Source: Nematostella vectensis
Lineage: Eukaryota; Cnidaria; Anthozoa; Actiniaria; Edwardsiidae
Length of the DNA: 64,000 nucleotides
Reading direction: 5' to 3'
Assembly (NCBI RefSeq): GCF_932526225.1
Contig: NC_064037.1
Coordinates: forward strand, 17,770,471 to 17,834,470
Shown: piece by piece, positions 7,778 to 15,295 of the stretch
How positions within the stretch are numbered: the stretch's first letter is position 1
Layout of the letters: each line of letters starts with the position of its first letter
Position numbers and translations under genes: made by a program
Notes under the pieces: model-generated
The model's database searches: none
The model's input: the letters and a program-made list of their open reading frames with translations, nothing else
Told to the model about the DNA's origin: nothing

Positions 7778-8800
7778 ATGGGTATAGATTTCGATCCTAC
7801 AACAGAAGAAGGTAGAGAAGATTTGAATACTACCGTGGACGAAGATTATGACTCTCTTCTTCCGAACGATGATGAGGGGGTAGAACCATGGATTAAAAGG
7901 ATCTCAACCAGATTCGGTAGAGCTACAAGCCACGTGATAGGGAGGTTGCGTGATTTATGGAAAACACGAAACCCTGGGAAGGCTGTCCCCGAGTACATGG
8001 AGTTACAGAATATGGGGGGTTCTTCTTCAACGGACGCACTTAGGGTAGACCTTTTGTTATCGAAATATCCAGATCTTGATGAAAATTTAGTTCAGATTTC
8101 AACGGATGAAAGAGGGAAACAATTCATTTCCTTCTATTCTGCGAGAAAAGGTGGTTGGACTAGACCAGAAAGGTTGTATAATGAGGATAGAACGGTGCGG
8201 AAGAGTGTTGACGACAAAATCAGATCCGGAAAGTACAAGCAAATTCAGATTCAACTCGATGAACTAGACGCTACAGGTAATACACTCAGAGAAGAAGAAG
8301 AGAGAAACACCGAGCAAATGAGAAAAAATAATGAGGAACGAAGTGAAACAACTAACCAAGAAAGACTAAGAGCTATAGATCGTAAAAATGAAGAGCTCAG
8401 CGAAAGAAATTCTGTCATAGATGAAACTTTGGAAGAGAATCAATTGGAGAGAGAAAATCTTGAAGAGAGAATGTCGTTGAAAGATCGTGTCAAAGCGATT
8501 TTTAAGAAATACGGATTTACCACCGTTGCTGTCGTTACCGCTGTGGGTGTTGTTATCGGTGTTATCGTCTCTAACCTGAAGACGGGTTTGACAAGTGTTG
8601 CAAAAGGTGTTGGAAATGGTCTGAAAACAATAGGCAAAAAATTAGGAGAAATACTCCCAGGAATGGTTGGTGCTATAGCTAGTTTCATATTTAGAACGGC
8701 AGGTGAAGTCGTAGGCTTTTTAGCTAAAAACGCATGGCTTCTCATCGTCGCTGTCGTCCTGTATTTCGTAGAACGATTTAAAAGGAGACGGAAATCATAA
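7778..8800 (+). CDS. Conserved element membrane protein with coiled-coil and C-terminal hydrophobic domain, 340 residues
   Basis: Function unknown. An acidic N terminus (residues 1-35) precedes a mixed domain (about 40-160), a long charged coiled-coil (about 165-235, rich in E, R, N) and a conserved C-terminal block beginning KDRVKAIFKKYGFT. That block has a hydrophobic helix at about 248-267, an amphipathic glycine/lysine-rich stretch (VAKGVGNGLKTIGKKLG), two more hydrophobic helices (about 290-335) and a basic tail, RFKRRRKS. The C-terminal block is very like uncharacterised proteins in other cnidarians. An amphipathic segment between membrane helices would suit membrane remodelling or penetration, but that is inference. 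The next gene's promoter motif lies within the last codons. Confidence 0.72.
   Translation: MGIDFDPTTEEGREDLNTTVDEDYDSLLPNDDEGVEPWIKRISTRFGRATSHVIGRLRDLWKTRNPGKAVPEYMELQNMGGSSSTDALRVDLLLSKYPDLDENLVQISTDERGKQFISFYSARKGGWTRPERLYNEDRTVRKSVDDKIRSGKYKQIQIQLDELDATGNTLREEEERNTEQMRKNNEERSETTNQERLRAIDRKNEELSERNSVIDETLEENQLERENLEERMSLKDRVKAIFKKYGFTTVAVVTAVGVVIGVIVSNLKTGLTSVAKGVGNGLKTIGKKLGEILPGMVGAIASFIFRTAGEVVGFLAKNAWLLIVAVVLYFVERFKRRRKS
8777..8785 (+). promoter_or_regulatory. Element promoter motif before the 207-residue protein
   Basis: TTTAAAAGG lies 18 bases before the ATG at 8804, inside the 3' end of the preceding gene. Confidence 0.5.
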
Positions 8801-8803
8801 CAA

Positions 8804-9427
8804 ATGGTATTACTCTACATTGAAGGGAACGTTGGTGACTTTACCGTCTATTTAGAACACCCTATTGAAAAGCCGCGGTTTATCGCGCTGCGAGGATGTG
8901 CGTTTCATAATCGTTGTAACAGTCTCTCAAGCGAGGGAACGGTCTCCGACGGTGAGAACATTATCCTCAGGATCCCCGCGGGGCAGTATACGATCGAGAC
9001 GCTAAAACTTCAAATAGATGGGGGTATGCGTCTTGGTGAAAAGTCAGTCTCTATTAGAGACTCGTCACTCGAAGTTCACCGGAACGTCGTGTTGAATGAG
9101 CCGCTCGCCTGCCTGTTAGGACTCAAGACCAGGGAGCTGGAAGCAAACACTCGCCACGAGATAAAGATGATAGGTCACGAGGCTATTTTTATCCACTGCG
9201 ATCTTGTGAACGCGTCTGACTCCCTCCAACAAGGGGCGCCCTCACAAATCCTAGCAAGTGTAGAGCTTGATGAAGGAAAGATATACCTCAATCCAAGCGA
9301 TCCGGTACGGGTTAGCACCACATCAGTCGGTTACGTGAGTAGTCTCCGTCTTAGTATAAAGGGCGGTGACGGAAACACAATAGAGCGCGGTCTCTACCCG
9401 ATACGTCTGATTTTAGAAATCACTTAA
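8804..9427 (+). CDS. Candidate minor capsid (penton-like) protein, 207 residues
   Basis: The sequence is dominated by alternating hydrophobic and polar residues typical of beta strands, without membrane helices or coiled coil, and it ends in a strand-like PIRLILEIT. Length and character suit a single jelly-roll minor capsid protein, which Polintons need for capsid vertices and which no other gene here supplies. That identity is inference; no penton motif is diagnostic by eye. The RGLYPIRLILEI ending is the part I think most conserved among cnidarian relatives. The TAA stop is embedded in the promoter motif of the following gene. A structure prediction showing one eight-stranded jelly roll would confirm the call. 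Confidence 0.5.
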   Translation: MVLLYIEGNVGDFTVYLEHPIEKPRFIALRGCAFHNRCNSLSSEGTVSDGENIILRIPAGQYTIETLKLQIDGGMRLGEKSVSIRDSSLEVHRNVVLNEPLACLLGLKTRELEANTRHEIKMIGHEAIFIHCDLVNASDSLQQGAPSQILASVELDEGKIYLNPSDPVRVSTTSVGYVSSLRLSIKGGDGNTIERGLYPIRLILEIT

Positions 9428-9431
9428 AGAA
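9423..9431 (+). promoter_or_regulatory. Element promoter motif before the 201-residue protein
   Basis: CTTAAAGAA contains the stop codon of the preceding gene and lies 23 bases before the ATG at 9455; the leader carries AATAAAGCT. Confidence 0.6.
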
Positions 9432-9454
9432 TAAACTCTCCCCATAATAAAGCT

Positions 9455-10060
9455 ATGGAAGAGTACAACTCAATCTACCCGAACGTACCCCGAGGGGTCA
9501 GCCCCTCAGGTGATAACTTCAGGCTTCAAAAGACTCATGATGTTTTGGGAAGTTTGGAGCAAGAAGTTAAACATTACGAGAACGTGAGGAAAAAGTATAA
9601 ACGAGGGCAGAGCGTGTTTTCAAAGTTAAGTGTGGTCTTAGGACTCTTATCCGTCATTCTTGGGTCTAGTGGTTTAGGAACTTCTCTGTCGGGTTTTGGT
9701 ATCATCGTCGGAGTCCCGTTAGGCGCTCTGGCTGGTGTTTTCGGTCTCACCTCTGTAGGCTGTGCGGCAGTTTCTAAACGGCTGTCGCAAAAAGTCTCCA
9801 AGCACGACCAAACAGCGGCGATGGCAAAGGCAAAAGTAAATAGCATACGCGACCTGGTCTCTAAAGCTTTAAAAGACAACAAAATATCAGACGAAGAGTT
9901 CTCTTTAATCTTGAACGAGGTGGATAAGTTTGAGGCTCTAAAGCTCCAGATCCGTCAAAAGTCGGTAAGGGAGGACGAAAAAAACGTAAACATTACCAAG
10001 CTGAGGGAAACAGTAAGAGAAGAGATTTTGAAAGACCTGGCGAGTCGACCCGCTCGGTGA
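9455..10060 (+). CDS. Conserved element membrane protein with flanking helices, 201 residues
   Basis: Function unknown. The short N-terminal region contains a palindromic repeat encoding PRGVSPSG. Then come a charged helix ending KKYKRGQ (about 35-51), a long glycine-rich hydrophobic domain (about 55-110, room for two membrane helices in a hairpin), a basic helix SKRLSQKVSKHDQ and a C-terminal helical region with KALKDNKISDEEFSLIL (about 138-154). That last stretch resembles an EF-hand-like helix-loop-helix by eye, but the calcium ligands are incomplete. The same arrangement recurs in uncharacterised cnidarian proteins that I associate with this element. It precedes the long 500-residue gene and has its own promoter motif. 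Confidence 0.7.
   Translation: MEEYNSIYPNVPRGVSPSGDNFRLQKTHDVLGSLEQEVKHYENVRKKYKRGQSVFSKLSVVLGLLSVILGSSGLGTSLSGFGIIVGVPLGALAGVFGLTSVGCAAVSKRLSQKVSKHDQTAAMAKAKVNSIRDLVSKALKDNKISDEEFSLILNEVDKFEALKLQIRQKSVREDEKNVNITKLRETVREEILKDLASRPAR
9490..9509. repeat. Palindromic repeat element, copy 5 (in frame)
   Basis: CCGAGGGGTCAGCCCCTCAG retains most of the stem of copy 1 and lies near the start of the 201-residue protein gene, in the same frame relation as copies 3 and 4. Confidence 0.6.
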
Positions 10061-10122
10061 AATTTCTGTACGAGAGAACTCCCGTCGGATGGATCTATGA
10101 ATTGAGATGCGTAAAGGACTGA

Positions 10123-10131
10123 TTTAAAAAC
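10123..10131 (+). promoter_or_regulatory. Element promoter motif before the 500-residue protein
   Basis: TTTAAAAAC lies 19 bases before the ATG at 10151 and only 7 before an earlier in-frame ATG at 10139. Spacing at the other genes favours 10151. Confidence 0.55.
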
Positions 10132-10138
10132 ATCTTAT

Positions 10139-11665
10139 ATGTCATATAAGATGAAGTTTACAGAATTTGTGAAAAGGTACCCTTACTATTCACGCTTTAG
10201 GTTCTCTGCCGACGAGCATGGCGATGTGCAATTCGTTTTCAATGGGGACGAATACGATCCATTCGACAAGAATGGGAATCTAGTCAAGACGTTATACCAC
10301 TTCCCCGGTGACAGCTGGAAACCCGAGAATATCCAGGATTTTCTAGTCGCCGACGACACACAAGCATACAAGGAAACGATCCAGCAACTGTTTGGGTTCC
10401 CAAAACAATACAGACTAGACGCGCGTGCAGAGTACAAGATATTGCCGTGGGACGAAAACCCTACGAGAAATAATTACGTCTCTTTCGATGTTTTTATAAC
10501 ACCAAAGGTGAAGACACACTTTGTTTTTAGGGACATATTCACCGACAGCGAGCTAGTATTCAGAACAGCAAAGGAGGCTAGTAGGTGGCTCGACGCCCCG
10601 AACCTCAGTTATTGGAGTCAAGCCTTAAATTTTGCTATGTTTTGCGCGACTGCTGGATGTGGTGTGACGCGTGACATGATTGACGACTCTCAAGTGGGGT
10701 CGTTCTACAGATTCCACATCATTTTCACTATCAGACGAATATTAAACGAGCTACAATGCCCTCTTCCAAAAGATAGGCTCTTTAGTTGGAATAAAAACTT
10801 TTACAGCGAAGCAGCTTACCAAAAATTAAGGACAGAATTCCGAACTGGTGACGATTTCCGGTTCCTCGGACCGATAAATCATGGGTTAGGGAACGTTTAT
10901 AATTATGATTATCACGGCTTGTCATCTTCTAACGACAAGTATAAGCCTTATGGCACCATTGATCAATTACACGACGAATGGGACGCTGCCAAAAGCGACC
11001 ACGAACACATGAATCACTTTGAGATCGAGTACCTGAAAGACCTTAGAACTGGGTTTCAGTATGAGTGGTTCTTTCCGGAAAAATCAATGGGGTTAACCAA
11101 AGCTGGGTTGTCTAGGATAAACCAGAGCATCGAAGCCTTTGTTTACTGTATTCTAGGCGCGCAAGTTCAGACCCGGTCGTCAATCGTCGGTGATAGCGGT
11201 TCAGCTCAGGAAACGAAACAGGTCTTCACGAAACTCTTTGAGAGCGCGGTGGTGGAAAACAGTATATCGAAAAGTATACAACGGTATCAGTTTGCTTTAC
11301 AACAGGCGAGACAAAAACTAGACCTGGCTTTCGCCCTCGGCTGTTGGTTAAGTCCATCGTATCTTGTGATAAATAACAACACTTCAATCGCTGGTTATAA
11401 TAACAAGTTACAAAAAGCCACCACTGATATGAAACTGGGGCTGAATCCGATAAATAACGAGATAAAAACGATCCCAAAACATAATATGGGTCATTCAAAG
11501 ATTGTGTTACCTCATACCGAGTCAGTCACGGCTCACAAACCGGAACCGGAGGCGAAAACTAACCCAAAGCCGGACGTGATTAAACCCACGAACACGCAGC
11601 ACGAAAATAACCTTGTCACAATCACAGCCTTTACGGCTGGTTTAGCTTGGTATCTATTCCAGTAA
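10139..11665 (+). CDS. Conserved element protein of about 500 residues, function unknown
   Basis: 508 residues from the first ATG, 504 from the ATG at 10151, which better fits the promoter spacing. It is the largest plus-strand product after the polymerase and ends the plus-strand block. The N-terminal part is mixed alpha/beta; a conserved-looking block NFAMFCATAGCGVTR (about 163-177) and a following YRFHIIFTIRRIL segment stand out. Later come FEIEYLKDLRTG, a Lys/Pro-rich low-complexity linker (about 465-490) and a C-terminal hydrophobic helix (ITAFTAGLAWYLF), so it is probably tail-anchored. I recall the ATxGCGV and YRFH blocks from uncharacterised cnidarian proteins linked to this element type. 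Function is unknown; a structural or entry-related virion protein is a guess from position. Confidence 0.7.
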   Translation: MSYKMKFTEFVKRYPYYSRFRFSADEHGDVQFVFNGDEYDPFDKNGNLVKTLYHFPGDSWKPENIQDFLVADDTQAYKETIQQLFGFPKQYRLDARAEYKILPWDENPTRNNYVSFDVFITPKVKTHFVFRDIFTDSELVFRTAKEASRWLDAPNLSYWSQALNFAMFCATAGCGVTRDMIDDSQVGSFYRFHIIFTIRRILNELQCPLPKDRLFSWNKNFYSEAAYQKLRTEFRTGDDFRFLGPINHGLGNVYNYDYHGLSSSNDKYKPYGTIDQLHDEWDAAKSDHEHMNHFEIEYLKDLRTGFQYEWFFPEKSMGLTKAGLSRINQSIEAFVYCILGAQVQTRSSIVGDSGSAQETKQVFTKLFESAVVENSISKSIQRYQFALQQARQKLDLAFALGCWLSPSYLVINNNTSIAGYNNKLQKATTDMKLGLNPINNEIKTIPKHNMGHSKIVLPHTESVTAHKPEPEAKTNPKPDVIKPTNTQHENNLVTITAFTAGLAWYLFQ

Positions 11666-11821
11666 CATGCGGGATGCATGTGGACGGATGTGACGTACCG
11701 CAAGAAGACAATACCTGTTCACATGCGCATACCAGACCACCCTGGCGACCGCGAACTCTCAATGTAAATACAAAACCTATTTTCAGAATCGCTAGTTGTT
11801 AGGGTGATTAGGAATTTATGC

Positions 11822-11850
11822 GTTTTGTAACGTGAGACGCGTTACAAAAC
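11822..11850. terminator. Perfect hairpin at the junction of the convergent gene blocks
   Basis: GTTTTGTAACG (11822-11832) and its exact complement CGTTACAAAAC (11840-11850) enclose a 7-base loop. It lies 15 bases beyond the stop of the last minus-strand gene and 157 beyond the stop of the last plus-strand gene. A role in 3'-end formation for either block is inference from position. Confidence 0.5.
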
Positions 11851-11864
11851 TGAGTGGGTCAATG

Positions 11865-12212
11865 TTAATTTCCGTTACACGTTCTGCAATGGTGCTTTTG
11901 TCTATCGTGTTCGCATATTTGAGACCCTCCGCATAACTTACAAAAGGGTCTCTGTTTGCCGTGTTCACACATCCCTTTCCCCTTGCAGTCTTTACAGACA
12001 TATCTTGCTCGTCTGTGCTCACAAATGCTACCGCCGTTACATTCTCTGCACCGCGTTTTTCTCCGGTTGTGAGGGCAGATTTGCGATCCGTGACAATCTT
12101 TGCAATAATATTTCACTCTGCCATGGAGACACTTATAATCCGTTGTTCGCTTTACGGGGGATACTTTCGAGTCTTTCACCGTTTGGTTCTCCATTTCTAT
12201 CAAACCGGTCAT
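11865..12212 (-). CDS. Tandem Cys/His zinc-repeat protein, 115 residues
   Basis: The protein consists mainly of five tandem 18-residue repeats with the invariant pattern C-x-H-x6-C-x2-C-x5, for example ICEHRRARYVCKDC. Each repeat supplies three Cys and one His, enough for one zinc ion. Similar Cys/His repeat proteins occur in large DNA viruses and in protists, from memory; their function is not established, and nucleic-acid or protein binding is inference. The first ATG is at 12212, three bases or fewer from the promoter motif; an in-frame ATG at 12194 gives spacing nearer that of other genes and loses only six residues. The repeats imply a 54-bp coding period that could expand or contract in frame. 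Confidence 0.75.
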   Translation of the reverse strand: MTGLIEMENQTVKDSKVSPVKRTTDYKCLHGRVKYYCKDCHGSQICPHNRRKTRCRECNGGSICEHRRARYVCKDCKGKGMCEHGKQRPFCKLCGGSQICEHDRQKHHCRTCNGN

Positions 12213-12221
12213 GTCCTTAAA
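12213..12221 (-). promoter_or_regulatory. Element promoter motif before the zinc-repeat gene
   Basis: On the minus strand TTTAAGGAC lies directly before the ATG at 12212 and 18 bases before the ATG at 12194, which argues for the latter start. Confidence 0.55.
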
Positions 12222-12273
12222 TCACTTTTCATTTTTTTACGCCTCGATACTCGCCCTCCTAGCCGGCCGACGT

Positions 12274-12882
12274 CTACCTAGCGAAACACTCTTCCAACAT
12301 TTCCTTCTCTTGCTCATCCATACACCAATCCCAAAACCTGTCTGGGTGCCAGGCCACCTGGAGCAATTCACCCTCCAACTCCTTGAACCTCAACTCGTGG
12401 GGCACCCTCGCCACACCGGGCGTACCAGCCCGGACCGTCAACCGCGATAAACTGTTTAGATTGGTGGCCCCTAGCCTAACACACACCTTCGCGACGTCAG
12501 ATCTCTGGTAGACGACAGCTAGGAGGAGACACCGGTTGAAGTCATCGGTCCTCCAGTCATTAACGATATCCCTAACGCACGACCCGGCCGGCCCGAACGA
12601 GGCCAATACGTGCGCGTCCCTGGACCTGACCGAACCCTCTATTATACGTTCGACGAGTCTGGTCTTTCCTAGTCTACCAAAGTTTTTGAGACCTATATTA
12701 TGAGCCAAATACTTTAGCCTGCCAACGTCCATCCTCAGCAAACCACCCTTCCCCAGATCCCCGACCTCATCCAGCGCCTGGCCCGGCCTGCACTCCGACC
12801 CACAAACCCCGCATATCCCACCACGATCTTTCTCAGGCGGCTCCGCAAAGGAGCCGTCGAATATGCTCCACGAGTACGACAT
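12274..12882 (-). CDS. Ankyrin-type protein with Cys cluster, SAP-like segment and WHPDR tail, 202 residues
   Basis: The N-terminal region has a CxxCxxxC cluster (GVCGSEC, about residues 24-30). A helical SAP-like segment follows, with LKYLAHNIGLKNFGRLGKTRL at about 57-76. Residues about 90-150 contain an ankyrin-like pair of helices (LLLAVVYQRSDVAKVCVRLGA). The C terminus carries VAWHPDRFWDWCMDEQEKEML, nearly the same as the tail of the neighbouring larger ankyrin protein, so the two share ancestry or a binding partner. Poxviral ankyrin proteins pair ankyrin repeats with a C-terminal F-box-like PRANC motif; a comparable adaptor role here is inference. The SAP-like call is tentative. It is intact and has its own promoter motif. 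Confidence 0.65.
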   Translation of the reverse strand: MSYSWSIFDGSFAEPPEKDRGGICGVCGSECRPGQALDEVGDLGKGGLLRMDVGRLKYLAHNIGLKNFGRLGKTRLVERIIEGSVRSRDAHVLASFGPAGSCVRDIVNDWRTDDFNRCLLLAVVYQRSDVAKVCVRLGATNLNSLSRLTVRAGTPGVARVPHELRFKELEGELLQVAWHPDRFWDWCMDEQEKEMLEECFAR

Positions 12883-12905
12883 CGCGTTTCAATTGGTGCC
12901 CCCAT

Positions 12906-12914
12906 GTTCTTAAA
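12906..12914 (-). promoter_or_regulatory. Element promoter motif before the 202-residue ankyrin-type gene
   Basis: On the minus strand TTTAAGAAC lies 23 bases before the ATG at 12882. Confidence 0.55.
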
Positions 12915-12957
12915 TCAATTCTCAAAGATTTAGGAACGTCTCCTCAGCCCCACGCTC

Positions 12958-14190
12958 TCACTTCATCCGGAACAGCTTCCCCAACTCCTTCCTCTGGTCC
13001 TCATCAATGCACCAATCCATAAACCTGTCCGGGTGCCAAGCTACTGGCATTAACTCCTCCTCAATGCGCTTCTGAAACGTTCGCTTGTGGTGGTGTCTAA
13101 ACAGCTCCTCATGTAGGGACACCCATCCCTGCGCCTCGCGTAGTATATCTAGGGCCTCACGCATCCACCAGTAGATCGCGTAGACCATAGGCCTAACGAG
13201 GTCAACCGCACCCCACTCAAGGCACAGCCTCATAATATCAAGACTATCACATTCAGTGGCCTCTAACAGGGCGAAGTCTGGACTGAAATCCTCAAAGCTC
13301 TCCCTCAGCAGACTTAGAAACTCATAGCACCTATTGGACACCGCCGCAATGGTGTAACCAGAGACATTGTCACCAACACCCTTATCCACCAACCACTTGG
13401 CGACCTCCACCCGGTTCCACGCCGCGGCCTCAATCATGGCCTCCTCCCAGACAAACACATCGTCGCAGTAGTCACCCAGCACCTCTAAAACCCCTATATG
13501 ACCGTACCTGACCGCCTCGGTGGCCGGCTCAAAGAACGAACAGGCCCCCAACTCACAACACATTCTAACGGCCCTGACGTCACCGTACTTGCCGGCCCTC
13601 TCCATTTCTGAGTCTAGGTATTCTAACCACTCCCAGTGATCACCATCAGGGTCCTCGATGTCATACTCCACATCAGATATCTTAGCACCGGCGCCACGCA
13701 GCATCCTCACAGTCTCCAGGTGACGACCAGACACCGCGCAGCGCAGCGCCCGCCCCAACCCACCAGCGCCCCACTCCAGACACTTCCCCACCGCACCAAC
13801 ATGACCATGGGAGGAAGCGCACGCCAAAGCCTCATCGAGGTTGACCACCCCATAGCGGCGGCACGCCTCCATGACCTCAAGATTGTTATAGCTCACTGCG
13901 GCTAACATGACTTTCTCCAGCTCATCACAGAGGCGGTCGCCTGGACCGCTGAAGTACTCCTCCATCTCCCCCACACCACCACCGCTGGCGGCGTTGACCA
14001 CTGACTCAAAGACGGTTTGATCGTAGTCATCAGACACACCACAGAACGCATCGAACCATTGAGGTCGTCCATCGTAGTCGTCAGTGGGGTCCCCCCACGA
14101 GTCTCCCCAGGAGTATATATCACTCATGTCATCATCAACCACGGACATTGGGGTGGTCTCACGCCCCACCAGTAATCTTGTTCCAACCAT
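12958..14190 (-). CDS. Ankyrin-repeat protein with WHPDR tail, 410 residues
   Basis: An acidic N terminus (residues 1-60, rich in D, W, Y) is followed by a chain of about eight degenerate ankyrin repeats (about 75-350). Visible units include NLEVMEACRRYGVVNLDEAL, GHVGAVGKCLEWGAG, RHLETVRMLRGAGA, GDVRAVRMCCELGA, GHIGVLEVLGDYC and NRVEVAKWLVDKGV. The tail carries VAWHPDRFMDWCIDEDQRKEL, shared with the smaller neighbour. Ankyrin proteins with conserved C-terminal tails are typical host-interaction adaptors in large DNA viruses, often bringing targets to ubiquitin ligases; that role here is inference. The gene is markedly GC-rich compared with the AT-rich structural genes. The start follows an exact TTTAAAGAT motif. 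Confidence 0.78.
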   Translation of the reverse strand: MVGTRLLVGRETTPMSVVDDDMSDIYSWGDSWGDPTDDYDGRPQWFDAFCGVSDDYDQTVFESVVNAASGGGVGEMEEYFSGPGDRLCDELEKVMLAAVSYNNLEVMEACRRYGVVNLDEALACASSHGHVGAVGKCLEWGAGGLGRALRCAVSGRHLETVRMLRGAGAKISDVEYDIEDPDGDHWEWLEYLDSEMERAGKYGDVRAVRMCCELGACSFFEPATEAVRYGHIGVLEVLGDYCDDVFVWEEAMIEAAAWNRVEVAKWLVDKGVGDNVSGYTIAAVSNRCYEFLSLLRESFEDFSPDFALLEATECDSLDIMRLCLEWGAVDLVRPMVYAIYWWMREALDILREAQGWVSLHEELFRHHHKRTFQKRIEEELMPVAWHPDRFMDWCIDEDQRKELGKLFRMK

Positions 14191-14207
14191 TTATACAATC
14201 CACGCAA

Positions 14208-14216
14208 ATCTTTAAA
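14208..14216 (-). promoter_or_regulatory. Element promoter motif before the 410-residue ankyrin gene
   Basis: TTTAAAGAT on the minus strand, with the ATG at 14190 17 bases on; the leader ends TATAA before the ATG. Confidence 0.65.
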
Positions 14217-14311
14217 CCACTTTTTTCGAATTTTTTTAGACGTGTTAATTCACATCTACTCCGAACCGGCAGTTTTCTGGAAATCCTGATTTCTCTGGAA
14301 ATCAGGAAACA

Positions 14312-15238
14312 TCATACCACACCGGGCGTACCTAGGACTGTGGCCACTTCTCTCGCTTTCCTACTGATGGTTAACTCGGAGACGCCCGTTCTCTCGGAGA
14401 ATTTTTTAAGTGTAATATCGACCCCCTTTAGCCGTACCCAGTAATAGGTTAAAGCGACCGCAAAGGATTGCGGGCGAGCGCGATTCAACTCAGACGAGCG
14501 ATTCTTAGATCTGTAGTAGAGCTGGACCACCTCTCCCTTCTGTGCGGGGGACGCCGAGAATCTATCCATCACATCGCGAATGTGGTCCACGACGGTGGGA
14601 GACGTTCCGTGTAGTAAGTAATCTTTAGGCATGTTAACACTAAAGATTTTTAGACCCTTAAGACAACTCTTCCTGCTCAATCCAAAAGTCTCCATTAAGG
14701 TTTTCGGTGTCTGACACTTACCGGACATCTTGCAGGCGTAGTAAATGCATGCAAAGACGATCGCCTTCCGTGGGTCGCCGCGAAAAATCTGGCCTTTCGT
14801 CACCTGAGTGTATATCTCGTTAGCTTTGGCTACAATTACCCCACTAAAACCCATATTCTCCACATCCTTGTCAATATTTCTATCCTCAGACCTACGTATC
14901 TGGACCCGACTTGGATTCGAAGACCGTTTGCCGTCGGAATGTCCGTAAAAACCCCATTCCCTTTCGTGCGCGATCACGCGCTGCATCTGTTCCCCGCACT
15001 CTAAGCAACTAGTGACCCCGTCTTCTGTGACCAGGTCGTCATGATTGCAAAGGGTGTTACTACTATCCTCGTCTCCCAAGGAGGCTCTACTAGTCTCGTA
15101 TTCGGTGAGGGCTCGGTCAAACAGTGCAAATTCCGGCATGAGGGTGGGGACGTTAATCTCAGGCACCGGTCCGCCGGGGATATTATATGGTGGTGGTGAC
15201 TGATCTTCAACCATACGTTTAACCGTTTGTTCCTCCAT
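14312..15238 (-). CDS. TFIIB-like transcription initiation factor, 308 residues
   Basis: A zinc-ribbon-like cluster (CNHDDLVTEDGVTSCLECG, pattern C-x-H then CxxC, about residues 63-82) is followed by a basic linker and two cyclin-type repeats. The first is at about 130-200 (ANEIYTQVTKG..., with RKAIVFACIYYACK), the second at about 225-300 (ARPQSFAVALTYYWVRLKG...GVSELTISRKAREV). This order, zinc ribbon then cyclin folds ending in a recognition helix after GVSE, is that of TFIIB, which bridges TBP and RNA polymerase II at promoters. Several large DNA viruses encode TFIIB-like factors. Encoded among genes sharing one promoter motif, it may help recognise that motif; this is inference. The protein is of normal TFIIB length and intact. 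Confidence 0.85.
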   Translation of the reverse strand: MEEQTVKRMVEDQSPPPYNIPGGPVPEINVPTLMPEFALFDRALTEYETSRASLGDEDSSNTLCNHDDLVTEDGVTSCLECGEQMQRVIAHEREWGFYGHSDGKRSSNPSRVQIRRSEDRNIDKDVENMGFSGVIVAKANEIYTQVTKGQIFRGDPRKAIVFACIYYACKMSGKCQTPKTLMETFGLSRKSCLKGLKIFSVNMPKDYLLHGTSPTVVDHIRDVMDRFSASPAQKGEVVQLYYRSKNRSSELNRARPQSFAVALTYYWVRLKGVDITLKKFSERTGVSELTISRKAREVATVLGTPGVV

Positions 15239-15255
15239 TTTATTAAACTGTTCAT

Positions 15256-15264
15256 GTCTTTAAG
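15256..15264 (-). promoter_or_regulatory. Element promoter motif before the TFIIB-like gene
   Basis: CTTAAAGAC on the minus strand, with the ATG at 15238 17 bases on; the leader ends AATAAA before the ATG. Confidence 0.6.
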
Positions 15265-15295
15265 CCACTTTTCAAAGGCTTTTTTAGATGTGAAG

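Noticed and set aside
13636-13905. Plus-strand frame opposite the large ankyrin gene
   Set aside because: Antisense shadow of a GC-rich gene, with no promoter motif or family match.
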